From assembly GCF_017876165.1 (NCBI RefSeq), contig NZ_JAGINQ010000007.1:239764-303763 (forward strand): a stretch of DNA of 64,000 nt, written 5' to 3'. Origin of the DNA: Azospirillum soli (GTDB lineage: Bacteria; Pseudomonadota; Alphaproteobacteria; Azospirillales; Azospirillaceae). The position numbers and the translations under genes were made by a program. Positions 43,258-51,897 of the stretch are shown in pieces. Position 1 is the first letter of the stretch, and every line of letters starts with the position of its first letter. The notes under the pieces were generated by a model. The model searched no databases. It was not told where the DNA came from and worked only from the letters and a program-made list of their open reading frames with translations.

Positions 43258-43494
43258 CTACCCCTCCGCGCGGGCCTCGGCCAGCTTCTCGCGGGTCTCG
43301 GCGAACTGGCCGCGCAGCTCAATCCCTTCCTTCAGAAGCTTGGCCACCGCGAAGACGAACAGGCCGTGGGCGGTGGACACCTCCATCCCGACCACCTCCT
43401 CGATGGCCGTGTCGAACAGCTCCAGCACCGCCGTGAACAGAAGGAAGGCGGAAATGGCGAACTGGGCGAAGTACGGCCAGCGGGACGGGTTCAT
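43258..43494 (-). CDS. Small membrane protein of unknown function
   Basis: 78-residue protein: MNPSRWPYFAQFAISAFLLFTAVLELFDTAIEEVV, one or two membrane helices, then a charged tail ending KLLKEGIELRGQFAETREKLAEARAEG with coiled-coil character. The start at 43494 was preferred; a longer frame to 43542 is possible. Convergent with corA. No family recognised. Confidence 0.65.
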   Translation of the reverse strand: MNPSRWPYFAQFAISAFLLFTAVLELFDTAIEEVVGMEVSTAHGLFVFAVAKLLKEGIELRGQFAETREKLAEARAEG

Positions 43495-43691
43495 GGGGAT
43501 GGCTCCGGACGGCGAGTGCGCGAAGAATAACCGCTCCGCCACACAACCACAACACGGTCGCCCGTGACATTCACGCCCCGCCGGTTCTCCACCGCGATGC
43601 CGTCACAGCCCACGCGCGACGGCTGGCGTTCCCGCACGCCGGAATGCATGATGGTCCTTCAACGCCCATTGGCATACCGGGAACGATCCGC

Positions 43692-43874
43692 ATGCTCGAA
43701 ACGATGAAGAATCGCCGCGACGAACTGAAGGAAGAACTGGTTCGGGGGCAGGCCCGCCTGACCGAGTTGGAGAGGAGCGCGGAGGCGCTGCGCGAGACGA
43801 TGCAGCGGATTGCCGGGGCCATCCAGGTTCTGGACGAGATCATCGCCGAGCAGGAAAAGCCAAAAGAGGACTGA
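43692..43874 (+). CDS. Small coiled-coil protein
   Basis: 60-residue, almost entirely heptad-patterned helix (MLETMKNRRDELKEELVRGQARLTELERSAEALRETMQRIAGAIQVLDEIIAEQ). Similar short proteins occur widely in prophages and proteobacterial genomes, function unknown. A perfect 14-bp hairpin follows six bases after the stop. Confidence 0.65.
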   Translation: MLETMKNRRDELKEELVRGQARLTELERSAEALRETMQRIAGAIQVLDEIIAEQEKPKED

Positions 43875-43879
43875 TATCG

Positions 43880-43910
43880 AAGGCGTTTGATGGCTTCCAT
43901 CAAACGCCTT
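43880..43910. repeat. Perfect 14-bp hairpin after the coiled-coil gene
   Basis: AAGGCGTTTGATGG (43880-43893), loop CTT, and the exact reverse complement CCATCAAACGCCTT (43897-43910). No T-run on either strand, so transcript stabilisation or an operator are alternatives to termination. Confidence 0.8.
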
Positions 43911-44008
43911 GAAACCCGGCAGCACATGGCACCGCCAGTGCGAGAGGGGCATACGGCCGGCCGAACATGAAGCATTGATGCACCGGCCGTATGACACGCA
44001 AGTGGTGG

Positions 44009-44545
44009 CTACGCGACGGCCAGCAGGACGGCCCAGCCCAGCACGACCAGATTGACCGTGAAGGTCATCGCCATGCCCGGCGCGCGAAAATAGGGGTGCA
44101 CGAGGTAGCCGGCCCAGAACAGCAGGCGGCCCAGCACGAACAGCGCCGTCGCCAGCACCGGCACACCGAGGCTGGGCAGCGGCATCTGGGCGACCAGGGT
44201 GGCCAGCGCCGGGCTGAAGATCAGCGTCTGCTCCACCGTGTTGGTCAGCACGCGCTGGCTGATTCGGTAGAGCCGCGATTCCGGGTCGTCGATGGGATTC
44301 AGCGCGACCGCGCGGCCACGGGCAACGAGAACGCCGCAGACCATGGCGACTAGGACGAGCGCCGGCCAGACCACCAGACGCGCCCAGAAGGCCATGCGCG
44401 CGCCGGGGTCGGAAGACATCCCGACCGGCGGCGCGAACAGGGAAGCAAGCAGCCACAACGCGAGGAGCGTGACGGCGACGGCGGTGAGGTTGACGGTGGC
44501 CGCCAGACGCAAGAGACGGGTCTTGTCCTTGGTGATGGCGGCCAT
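44009..44545 (-). CDS. MAPEG family membrane protein
   Basis: 178-residue protein with four hydrophobic helices. The diagnostic MAPEG stretch is RVLTNTVEQTLIFSPALA, followed by FVLGRLLFWAGYLVHPYFRAPGMAMTF. Relatives include glutathione transferases and uncharacterised bacterial proteins; the glutathione-binding residues cannot be assigned with confidence. Separate from accA, whose stop lies 35 bases upstream. Confidence 0.85.
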   Translation of the reverse strand: MAAITKDKTRLLRLAATVNLTAVAVTLLALWLLASLFAPPVGMSSDPGARMAFWARLVVWPALVLVAMVCGVLVARGRAVALNPIDDPESRLYRISQRVLTNTVEQTLIFSPALATLVAQMPLPSLGVPVLATALFVLGRLLFWAGYLVHPYFRAPGMAMTFTVNLVVLGWAVLLAVA

Positions 44546-44580
44546 GCGTCCTCCGTCTTGCAGGGCCTCAGCCCAGGCCC

Positions 44581-45537
44581 TTAGCCGAGCCCCTTCTGCC
44601 CCATCTCCAGGAACTTCTGGCGGCGCTGGGCGCGGATCGCCACGCCGTCCAGACCGTCCAGCTCGGCCAGCGACTCCTCAATGGCGTCGCCGAGCGCCTT
44701 GACCGTCTCGGCCGGGTCGCGGTGGGCGCCGCCGATGGGCTCGCTCACCACCCGGTCGATGATGCCGAGTTCCTTGAGGTCCTGGCTGATCAGGCGCAGC
44801 GCGATGGCCGCCTCGCCCGCCATGTCGGGGTTGCGCCACAGGATCGACGCGCAGCCCTCCGGCGAGATGACGGAGTAGATGGCGTGCTCCAGCATCAGGA
44901 CGCGGTTGGCGGTCGCGATGGCGATGGCGCCGCCGGACCCGCCCTCGCCGATCACTGCCGCCACCATGGGCACGGTCAGGCGCAGGCAGCGTTCGATGCT
45001 CTTGGCGATGGCCTCGGCCTGGCCGCGCTCCTCCGCCTGGACGCCGGGGAAGGCGCCGGCGGTGTCCACCAGCGAAATCACCGGCAGATTGAAGCGGTCG
45101 GCCAGATCCATCAGGCGCTGGGCCTTGCGGTAGCCCTCGGGCTTGGCCATGCCGAAGTTGTGGCGCACGCGCGATTCGGTGTCGTGCCCCTTCTCCTGGC
45201 CGATGACCACGACCGAACGGCCACGGAACCGGCCCAAGCCGCCGATGACCGCACGGTCCTCGGCGAAGGCGCGGTCGCCGGCCAGCGGCGTGAAGTCCTC
45301 GATCAGCCCGTTCACGAAGTCCAGGCAGTGCGGCCGGTTGGGGTGGCGCGCCACCTGCACCTTCTGTGCGGGGGTGAGCTTGGCGTAGGTCTGCCGCAGG
45401 AGCTTGTCGACCTTGGTCTGCAGCTTCGTCACCTCGTCGGCGATGTTGATGTCGCCCGCGTTGGTGAGATGGCGCAGTTCCTCGATCTTACCTTCAAGCT
45501 CGGCGATCGGCTTTTCGAATTCCAGAAAGGTTTGCAT
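44581..45537 (-). CDS. accA: Acetyl-CoA carboxylase carboxyltransferase subunit alpha
   Basis: 318-residue subunit that, with AccD, transfers the carboxyl group from biotin to acetyl-CoA. Family blocks: [79 protein letters not shown] and [17 protein letters not shown]. The start at 45537 (MQTFLEFE) is the standard one. First step of fatty acid synthesis. Confidence 0.97.
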   Translation of the reverse strand: MQTFLEFEKPIAELEGKIEELRHLTNAGDINIADEVTKLQTKVDKLLRQTYAKLTPAQKVQVARHPNRPHCLDFVNGLIEDFTPLAGDRAFAEDRAVIGGLGRFRGRSVVVIGQEKGHDTESRVRHNFGMAKPEGYRKAQRLMDLADRFNLPVISLVDTAGAFPGVQAEERGQAEAIAKSIERCLRLTVPMVAAVIGEGGSGGAIAIATANRVLMLEHAIYSVISPEGCASILWRNPDMAGEAAIALRLISQDLKELGIIDRVVSEPIGGAHRDPAETVKALGDAIEESLAELDGLDGVAIRAQRRQKFLEMGQKGLG

Positions 45538-45635
45538 GCCGGGATTGATCACGGGCCGGAAAAAAGGGCGCGCTACGGTTTCCGTAGTTCGCGGACCGGG
45601 CTTGGTAACACGGTGCGGCCCGGCAACGCCACAGG

Positions 45636-46565
45636 TTATCGCACGGATCTGCGCTGGGCGAGCCGGCGGCCGAAGGTGACCAGCAGCACGCCGGCCACGA
45701 TCACCGCCGCTCCGCCCCAGACCCAGGGGGAATAGCGCTCCCCGAACAGCAGCGTGCCGGTGCCCAGGCCGACGGCGGTCGCCACATAGCCGATCTGGCT
45801 GAGATAGACCGGCCCGGCGACGACCTGAAGCCGGAAATAAAGCACGTAGGTCAGCGCCGTCACCGCGATCTGAAGCGCGGCGAGGCCGGGGGCCAGCGCC
45901 AGCGTGCCGAGTTCGCCGAGGCCATCGATGGCCATAATGGCCAGCGCAACCCAGGCCGCCCCGCCGAACATCGTGCCGGTGGCGAGCGCCATGGGCTGGG
46001 CGCCCGGCGGCCACGCCTTGGTGCGGTAGACGTTGCCCGCCGCGACCGAAGCCGGGATGACGAAGGCCAGCGCCATCCAGCCGGCGAGGTCCGGCGACGG
46101 CAGGCTGCCGCGCGGCCCCACGATGGTCAGCGCACCGACCAACCCCAGCCCGATGCCGGCCGCGCGCCAGACGTCCGGCCGCTCGATTCGCACGGCCATC
46201 GCCATCAACAGCGTCAGGATCGGCGGCAGCGTGTAGACGACCGAGGCCAGCCCCGCCCCCAACGGCGGCAGCACGACGAACAGCACCACGTTGGGCAGCG
46301 CCATGGAAAGCAGGCCGGAGACGGCGTAGTAGCGCAGGTGACGCCCACCGAGCGGCAGCGGCGCTCCCTTGGCCCGCGCCAGGGCGGCGAGGATCAGCCC
46401 GGCGCCGAACATCATCGAGAAGGCCCAGGGCAACGGAGACACGCCGGCCTGCTGGGCGAATTTGGTGATCGGGAAAATGGCGCCGATCAGCCCGCCCGTG
46501 CCGAGAAGGAGCACAAGCGCTTCAAGGCCGCGCGCGGCGGGCTGGACGACGGAACCGGCGGACAC
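45636..46565 (-). CDS. EamA/DMT-family transporter
   Basis: 309-residue protein with about ten hydrophobic helices in two homologous halves. Internal markers are PFTKFAQQ-like opening ([19 protein letters not shown]) and the second-half [24 protein letters not shown], the classic DMT ending. Probably exports or imports a metabolite; substrate unknown. Same strand as accA but about 100 bases upstream of it. Confidence 0.88.
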   Translation of the reverse strand: MSAGSVVQPAARGLEALVLLLGTGGLIGAIFPITKFAQQAGVSPLPWAFSMMFGAGLILAALARAKGAPLPLGGRHLRYYAVSGLLSMALPNVVLFVVLPPLGAGLASVVYTLPPILTLLMAMAVRIERPDVWRAAGIGLGLVGALTIVGPRGSLPSPDLAGWMALAFVIPASVAAGNVYRTKAWPPGAQPMALATGTMFGGAAWVALAIMAIDGLGELGTLALAPGLAALQIAVTALTYVLYFRLQVVAGPVYLSQIGYVATAVGLGTGTLLFGERYSPWVWGGAAVIVAGVLLVTFGRRLAQRRSVR

Positions 46566-46578
46566 CGCAGCGGTGCCC

Positions 46579-47193
46579 CTACAGATTCGCCACGGCCCGG
46601 CGGATGGCTTCGCGGAAGGAGTCGAGCGAGGCGATGTCCAGCAGGAACAGGACCTGCCCCTGCGCGTCGCCGGAGGCCAGCGCCACGTCGATGCGCACGA
46701 ACAGCACCGGGTCGTCGGCGGCCCCGATCAGTTCGGCCGGCGGACCGGCGCTGTAGCCGGGCAGCGCGCCGGCCAGTTCGCTCTCCACGAGGTTGGACAG
46801 GCTGGCGAGGCAGCCGTTCAGGATGATGTTGCCGATCTCGGTCAGCACATCCTGTTCCAACTCGCCCGGCGCCTCGGTGCCCGGCTCCACGGGGACGAGG
46901 CGGCCGACCAGGGCCAGCGTGCCGCGTTCCGGGAAGATCAGCATCGCCTCGCCGGTGAAGGGGCCGGAGAAGGCGCCGCGCACCGCGCAGACTCGGGCGG
47001 CCTCTTCCGGATCCAGGTCGCGGGCGATGCGCGCGCGGCTGGACACCGTCAGGGACGGCACCGACAGCTGCACCTCCTCCCCGATCATCTCGCTGAGCGA
47101 GGCGGCGGCTTGGCCCATGCCGATGTTGAACAGCTCGGCGATCGCGTCGGCTTCGTCGGCGTCCAGGGTGAAGCGGTCGTCGTGATGGGTCAT
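46579..47193 (-). CDS. CheC-family CheY-P phosphatase
   Basis: 204-residue cytoplasmic protein with two phosphatase centres of the CheC type: ADAIAELFNIGMGQAA and VLTEIGNIILNGCL (E-x2-N in both). The central domain LSVPSLTVSS fits the fold. Coupled to a CheY-like regulator gene just upstream: a GTG at 47202 overlaps that gene's stop (GTGA), the ATG at 47193 is the alternative start. Likely dephosphorylates the neighbouring receiver; not part of a full che operon here. Confidence 0.85.
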   Translation of the reverse strand: MTHHDDRFTLDADEADAIAELFNIGMGQAAASLSEMIGEEVQLSVPSLTVSSRARIARDLDPEEAARVCAVRGAFSGPFTGEAMLIFPERGTLALVGRLVPVEPGTEAPGELEQDVLTEIGNIILNGCLASLSNLVESELAGALPGYSAGPPAELIGAADDPVLFVRIDVALASGDAQGQVLFLLDIASLDSFREAIRRAVANL

Positions 47194-47198
47194 GGCGG

Positions 47199-47558
47199 TC
47201 ACTGCCCCGCCGAGGCCAGGAACTCTCGTATCTTGTCGGAGGTGATCGGCTTCGGGATGAAGCGGCAGCCCAGCGCCTCGGCCTTCTTCTTCAGCGCGTC
47301 CTGCACGTTGGCGGTCAGGATGCCGATGGTCAGGCTGGGGAACTGTTCCTTCAGCTTGGATGACAGCGTCAGGCCGTCCATGCCCGGCATGTTGTAGTCC
47401 ACGATGGCCACCACCGGGATGACGCCATCCACCTTGCTCAACGCTTCCTCGCCGCCCGCCGCAGACAGGATGGTCCAGTTCGGGCGCAGCGAGGACATGA
47501 CGCTGCCGACCATGTCGCGAGCAAGGCGGCTGTCGTCAACGATGAGAACGGTGGTCAT
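47199..47558 (-). CDS. CheY-like single-domain response regulator
   Basis: 119-residue receiver: VLIVDDSRLARDMV, acceptor Asp in VAIVDYNMPGMDG, Thr in ILTANVQ and Lys in IPKPIT. No output domain. Translationally coupled to the CheC-like phosphatase gene. An ATG four codons earlier (47570) is an alternative start. No kinase adjoins it on the same strand; its partner is unknown. Confidence 0.9.
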   Translation of the reverse strand: MTTVLIVDDSRLARDMVGSVMSSLRPNWTILSAAGGEEALSKVDGVIPVVAIVDYNMPGMDGLTLSSKLKEQFPSLTIGILTANVQDALKKKAEALGCRFIPKPITSDKIREFLASAGQ

Positions 47559-47664
47559 GCCGAAAGCCATCCAAAAGTGTGCTGTGGGCGGAACCAGCGT
47601 TTCTACCGCAAAGGGTTTTTCGCTACAAGGCGTGTGGTTTTCACGATTCTGGAATGGTGCCGCG

Positions 47665-48117
47665 TTGAGTGACCGGGTTGCGGATTTCCGCGTCGTGCTG
47701 GACACCAACATTCTCGTCGCCTACGCGCTGCTGGGCGAGAAGGTGGTGCGCCGGAACATGGCGGTCCGCGACTGCGTCGAGGCGGTGCGTGCGCGCGGTG
47801 AGATGCTGGCCTCCGCCGCCACGCTGGCGGAACTGCGCGCGGTGCTGATGCGCCCCGACTTCGACCGCTACAAGCCCGCCGCCGAGCGGGAGGCCTTCCT
47901 GACGGCGGTGGCGGCCGAGGCCCGTCTGGTCGCGCCGGCCCCCATCGGCCGGCTGTGCCGCGACCCGGAGGACGACATGTTCCTGGCCGTGGCCCTGGCC
48001 GCCGACGCCGATTGGCTGGTCACCGTGGACCAGCAATTGCTTTCCGTCCGCAGCGTCGGCCGCACCCGCGTCCTGCGCCCGGAACGGTTCCTCGAACGGA
48101 TCGTGGACGGCTTATAA
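47665..48117 (+). CDS. PIN-domain putative ribonuclease (orphan toxin-like)
   Basis: 150-residue PIN protein. Conserved acidic residues: D in VVLDTNILV, E in ATLAELRAVL, and D/D in RDPEDDMFLAVALAADADWLVTVDQ. Starts with TTG 47665 (GTG 47632 is an alternative); start uncertain. Such domains are Mg2+-dependent RNases, often the toxin of a VapBC pair, but no small antitoxin gene of the usual type sits next to it. Divergent from the CheY-like gene. Confidence 0.85.
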   Translation: MSDRVADFRVVLDTNILVAYALLGEKVVRRNMAVRDCVEAVRARGEMLASAATLAELRAVLMRPDFDRYKPAAEREAFLTAVAAEARLVAPAPIGRLCRDPEDDMFLAVALAADADWLVTVDQQLLSVRSVGRTRVLRPERFLERIVDGL

Positions 48118-48195
48118 AACCGCCGAACCCAAGCTTGCGTTCGCAGCTTGCTCTCGAAGTTTGATGGCGAAGTTTGCTCTCGACAAGCGGCGCCC

Positions 48196-48218
48196 GTTCA
48201 CTAGAATGGAAAGTGAAC
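48196..48218. promoter_or_regulatory. Operator-like palindrome GTTCACT-N9-AGTGAAC
   Basis: Seven-base perfect arms around a nine-base centre, in the 176-bp gap between the PIN gene and a hypothetical gene. Position would suit control of the latter's promoter. Confidence 0.5.
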
Positions 48219-48293
48219 ATTTCGCAAACCGCGCGTGAACGGTCAGGACAAGGACGGCCAGGATAAAAGGCTGCCGGTGCCACAGGTGAACGA

Positions 48294-48710
48294 ATGAGCG
48301 CCCAACCCCTTCTGTTCGACAGCCTGCCCGAGACGGAGCGGGTGCGCAAGCCGCGCCGGTCCCGCGCCACCACCATGGCGGAGCAGGTCGCCGTCGATGT
48401 GGTGCGCGAGGCGGTCCCCCCGCCCCCCGCCCCGATTCCCATGACGCTGGTGCCGCCCGCCCCGGAGGTTGCCCCGGTGACGCAGTTCGACCCGGCGGCG
48501 CTGACCATCCCGGAGTTGCGCGCGCTGGTTCAGGCGCTGCCGGACCTGCGGCTGAGCCAACTGCTGATCGAGGCGGCGCGGGAGCTGAAGCGGCGCGTCG
48601 CCCCCGAAGGTTGGGAGGAGGATGCGGAATCCGGTCCGTTCGAGCCTAACCCGGCGCTGCTGCGGTCCGCCCGGCAGGTGGTGGGAGAACTGTCGGGGGA
48701 GGACGGTTGA
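48294..48710 (+). CDS. Hypothetical protein, 138 residues
   Basis: Begins MSAQPLLFDSLPETERVRKPRRSRA, then a Pro/Ala-rich linker (about 40-60) and a helical end with LTIPELRALVQALPDLRLSQLLIEAARELKRRVAP. No cysteines or membrane segments. Arg-rich N-terminus might contact nucleic acid. No family recognised; spacing from the PIN gene argues against a simple toxin-antitoxin pair. Confidence 0.65.
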   Translation: MSAQPLLFDSLPETERVRKPRRSRATTMAEQVAVDVVREAVPPPPAPIPMTLVPPAPEVAPVTQFDPAALTIPELRALVQALPDLRLSQLLIEAARELKRRVAPEGWEEDAESGPFEPNPALLRSARQVVGELSGEDG

Positions 48711-48854
48711 TTCCAATTTCGGGGTGCTCGTCTAACTTTTGTACGGGAAACTTCACGCGACAAGACATGCCCGAATGTGCAATGATGTGTCCCACAGCCC
48801 GCCGTAAGCCAAAGCCGGGTTGAACGCAGGCGCAGCGACCTCCCGGAGGGGGCA

Positions 48855-49439
48855 TTGGACTGGATCACCTGGTTGCAGGAATGGGGCGACGCCTTCTACC
48901 CCATTGCTTTCTTGTGGGCGTTCTTCGAGGGCGAAACGTTCGTCATTTTCGGCGGCATGGGTGCCCAGATCGGCATCATCAACCTGTACTGGCTGGTTGG
49001 ATCCGTCTGGATCGGCAGCTTCCTCGGTGACCAGCTGTGGTTCTGGCTGGGCCGCAAGTGGGGGGGCAAGGCGCTGGCCCGCTTCCCCTCCGCGGAGACC
49101 CGCGCCGCCCGCATCCTGGAATGGCTTGAGAAGTACGGCGTCGGCTTCATCCTGGTGTTCCGGTTCCTCTACGGCATCCGCAACATCGCCTCGGTCGCCA
49201 TCGGCACCTCGCGCATGCCGTGGAGCCGTTTCCTGTTCTGGAACTTCATCGCCGCCGGCATCTGGGCCTGGAGCTTCGCCGGAGCCGGCTACCTGTTCGG
49301 CGAGGCCGCCGCCGCCATCGGCGAGAACGGCCCTAAGATCCTGGTGCTGATTGCCGCCTGCATCGGCCTGCTGTTCTTCGCCCGCAAGAGCCTGATGTGG
49401 ATGCGCCGCCGCGCCGCGACCTCGGAGACGCAGGCGTAA
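48855..49439 (+). CDS. DedA-family membrane protein
   Basis: 194-residue DedA/SNARE-associated protein. FFEGETFVIFGGMGA and the conserved RFLYGIRN with later GFA-like helices are typical of the undecaprenyl-phosphate flippase superfamily, which recycles carrier lipid or tunes membrane potential. Starts with TTG, preceded by CGGAGGGGG; no ATG at a plausible place. Four to five hydrophobic helices and an Arg-rich C-terminus. Confidence 0.88.
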   Translation: MDWITWLQEWGDAFYPIAFLWAFFEGETFVIFGGMGAQIGIINLYWLVGSVWIGSFLGDQLWFWLGRKWGGKALARFPSAETRAARILEWLEKYGVGFILVFRFLYGIRNIASVAIGTSRMPWSRFLFWNFIAAGIWAWSFAGAGYLFGEAAAAIGENGPKILVLIAACIGLLFFARKSLMWMRRRAATSETQA

Positions 49440-49442
49440 GCG

Positions 49443-50600
49443 TCACGCTCTCCGAGCAATCCACACGGCGGTCAGGTCGTCGCGGAGCGGTTGCGTGGTG
49501 CGGGCGTAGAAGCGGTCGAGCAGCGGGCGCAAGGGCTGGGACCGATTGATCGCCAGCGCCTCGCGCAGGAAATCCGGGACCGCCTGCTGGCCGATGGGGC
49601 CGTGCTCCTCGCCCCGGCATTCGATCAGGGCGTCGCTGTAGAGGAACAGGAAACCGCCGCGCGGCAGGCGGAAGCTGCGGTTCTCATAGCGCGCCCGGCG
49701 CGAGGCGCCGAGCACCAGCCCCGCCGAATCCAGCAGCCTCATGTCGCCCCCCACCCCCAGCACCGGATTGGGCGCCCCGGCGGCGGCGTAGGTCAGCGTG
49801 TCGGTGTGCAGGTCGAGGATGCCGAAGAAGGCCGTGGCGAACTGCCCGACCGGCAGCACGTCCTTCAGCGCCCCGTTCAGCTGCTCCAGCCATGCGGACG
49901 GCGTCACGTCCTGCATGGGAAAGCGGTCGATCAGCGTGTGCAGGCGGAAGGTGTTGATCGCCGCCGTGATGCCGTGCCCGGCGAAATCGACGATCAGGAA
50001 GGCCACCCGGCCGTCGTCCAGCGGGAACAGGTTCCAGAAATCGCCGCCCAGTTCCGACGACGTTTCGAAATGGGCGTCGAGAATGAGGCCGTAGCGGTCG
50101 GCGATGGCCGCCAGCCGCTTGGGCTCGGGCAGCAGGGAGAGCTGCATGTCCTGGGCGTGCTTCAGCTCCCGCTCCACGCGCTCGCGGAAACTGGCGAGGT
50201 CGGTGAACAGCTTGCGCTTTTCCAGCTGGTGGCGGACGCGGGCCACGCACTCGCCGGGCTTGATCGGCTTGGAGATGAAGTCGCTGCCGCCCGCCTCGAA
50301 GCAGCGCACCTGCTCCTCGTCGCTGTCCAGCGCGGTCTGGAACAGGATCGGCAACTCCTCGTGCGTGGCGTTGCGGCGCAGCTCGCGGCACATCTCCAGC
50401 CCGTCCATGACCGGCATGTTCACGTCGAGCAGGACGAGGTCCGGCCGGAAGCTCTCCACCTTGCGCAGCCCCTCCACGCCGTTCTCGGCGTAGTCGATCT
50501 GCGTCAGGCCGGCGCGGCGGATCACCAGCCCCAGCGATTTGCGGTTGAACTCGTTGTCGTCGACGATGAGGACCCGGCTGCCGGAGAGCGATATGCCCAT
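49443..50600 (-). CDS. Response regulator with PP2C (RsbU-like) phosphatase domain
   Basis: 385-residue protein: receiver (10-130; acidic pocket VDDNEFNRKS, acceptor in VLLDVNMPVMDG, Lys in SKPIKPGE), a linking helix with ERELKHAQDMQLSLLP, and a SpoIIE/PP2C domain (about 165-385; GGDFWNLFPLDDGRVAFLIVDFAGHG). It would dephosphorylate the STAS protein encoded upstream when its receiver is phosphorylated. Third gene of the STAS-HATPase-phosphatase operon, 10 bases after the HATPase gene. Confidence 0.92.
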   Translation of the reverse strand: MGISLSGSRVLIVDDNEFNRKSLGLVIRRAGLTQIDYAENGVEGLRKVESFRPDLVLLDVNMPVMDGLEMCRELRRNATHEELPILFQTALDSDEEQVRCFEAGGSDFISKPIKPGECVARVRHQLEKRKLFTDLASFRERVERELKHAQDMQLSLLPEPKRLAAIADRYGLILDAHFETSSELGGDFWNLFPLDDGRVAFLIVDFAGHGITAAINTFRLHTLIDRFPMQDVTPSAWLEQLNGALKDVLPVGQFATAFFGILDLHTDTLTYAAAGAPNPVLGVGGDMRLLDSAGLVLGASRRARYENRSFRLPRGGFLFLYSDALIECRGEEHGPIGQQAVPDFLREALAINRSQPLRPLLDRFYARTTQPLRDDLTAVWIARRA

Positions 50601-50610
50601 GGGCCGCCCG

Positions 50611-51399
50611 TCACAGGTCGAAATGCAGGACGGTGCAGCGTCCGCCGTCGGTCACGCTGACCCGCTTGGCCAAGGTTCGCATGAAGACGAAGCCTCGGCC
50701 CGAGCGCGCACTGCCCCCGGTCTCCGCCGGCAGGGACGCGGTGTCGAAGCCGCCGCCCTGGTCCACCACGGCGATAGAAAGGCCACCACCCGGGCCGCCG
50801 CCCCAGCGCGCGAAGACGTCGAGCCGCCGCCCGCGCACCGCAAGGTCGCCCAGCCGTTCCTGAACCATGCGGCTGAAGACCCGGTAGCCCTCCGGCTGGT
50901 CCTTGGCGGAGCTGGCGATGCCCAGATTGCCGTGCACCAGCGCGTTGGCGATGGCCTCGTGCAGGCACAGCTCGATGGAGCCGCGCCGCTCCGGGCCGAG
51001 CACGCCGCGCCGGGCCAGCTCGTCGCAGACCAGGACCGCGCATTGCAGGCCGTAGGCGCTGCCGGTGGTCAGGGACAGATAGAAGCCGTGCTCGACCGGC
51101 GGCGCGCCCAGCCAGTCCCCCTGAAGGTCGCCGGCGCGCTCCTCGTCCTCGGTCAGCTCGACGGTGAAGAAGGCGTTCTGGTCCAGCGCGTAGCGGACGC
51201 CGTCGCGGTCGGCACCGGCCAGAAGGATGGCCGCCGCGATGGGCGAGGCGCCCGCCCCCTCGCGCGGCAGGCCGAAACGCGCCGCCGCGCGCGCGGCGAC
51301 ATCCGCCGGCACGCGGTCGCGCACCAGGCAGAAGGCCCGCGCACCGACGGGAGCAGCCCCGTCCGGGGGCGGCTCAATATTCAATGTTGATGATATCAC
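50611..51399 (-). CDS. Anti-sigma-factor-like HATPase (RsbW-type)
   Basis: 262-residue protein with a C-terminal HATPase_c domain: ELCLHEAIANALVHGNLGI (N box), VVDQGGGFD and GRGFVFMRTLAKRV. The N-terminal ~120 residues are a separate, unassigned domain, longer than classic RsbW. Starts with GTG 51399, overlapping the STAS gene by 26 bases. Such kinases phosphorylate STAS partners and bind a target when the STAS is phosphorylated; no sigma factor is adjacent. Confidence 0.85.
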   Translation of the reverse strand: MISSTLNIEPPPDGAAPVGARAFCLVRDRVPADVAARAAARFGLPREGAGASPIAAAILLAGADRDGVRYALDQNAFFTVELTEDEERAGDLQGDWLGAPPVEHGFYLSLTTGSAYGLQCAVLVCDELARRGVLGPERRGSIELCLHEAIANALVHGNLGIASSAKDQPEGYRVFSRMVQERLGDLAVRGRRLDVFARWGGGPGGGLSIAVVDQGGGFDTASLPAETGGSARSGRGFVFMRTLAKRVSVTDGGRCTVLHFDL

Positions 51400-51679
51400 C
51401 GATCCTGGCCAACTCGATGGAGTTCTTCACGTCGCCCTGCGGTTTGCGGACGACGAACCCGATGTTCCGCGTCTCCGTCTCGTCCTGCAAAATCAGGAGC
51501 ATGCCGAGCCCGGCGGAATCGATGAATTGCAGATCGGACAGGTCGAGCACGAAGCGCCGGGTTTCCGGCTGCGCCATCAGCGCGACCAGATCGGCAAGAC
51601 AGTCATGGTCGGTGAACTCCCACCGGCCGCTGATCTGCACGGTGATCGCGTCCGGGGTGGTGCGCTCTTGAAACTCCAT
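51374..51679 (-). CDS. STAS-domain anti-sigma factor antagonist-like protein
   Basis: 101-residue single STAS domain: VQISGRWEFTDHDCLADL, FVLDLSDLQFIDSAGLGMLLIL with the phosphorylatable Ser in DSAGLG, and a short C-terminal RIGDIINIEY. First gene of a coupled three-gene set with the HATPase and PP2C genes, together resembling an RsbV-RsbW-RsbU partner switch. Divergent from the sensor kinase gene. Confidence 0.93.
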   Translation of the reverse strand: MEFQERTTPDAITVQISGRWEFTDHDCLADLVALMAQPETRRFVLDLSDLQFIDSAGLGMLLILQDETETRNIGFVVRKPQGDVKNSIELARIGDIINIEY

Positions 51680-51808
51680 CACGTCCTCGCTGTTGCCGGG
51701 CGCCGCACTTAACGCTTCGGCGGCACCGCCGGAACAGTAGTGCAACCATACCGCCATACTCAAGCACGATGCCGCGCACATCGCGCGTTCGCCACAAAAT
51801 TGACTGCA

Positions 51809-51831
51809 CCATGGCGTGCAATGCGCCATGG
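51809..51831. promoter_or_regulatory. Palindrome CCATGGCG-N7-CGCCATGG between divergent signalling operons
   Basis: Eight-base perfect arms around TGCAATG, 67 bases before the sensor kinase start and 130 before the STAS start. Position is right for shared control of both units; no factor is assignable. Confidence 0.5.
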
Positions 51832-51897
51832 ACGCGCCTCGGCGGAAGGGAGTACAACCGCATAGCGGGATGTGCAGCGTCGGCGGATCGGCCTTCC

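Noticed and set aside
43880..43910. Intrinsic terminator after the coiled-coil gene
   Set aside because: Stem is excellent but no T-run follows on either strand.
47665..48710. Classical VapBC toxin-antitoxin pair
   Set aside because: The gene after the PIN gene is 176 bases away and does not look like a VapB-type antitoxin; nothing suitable precedes it.
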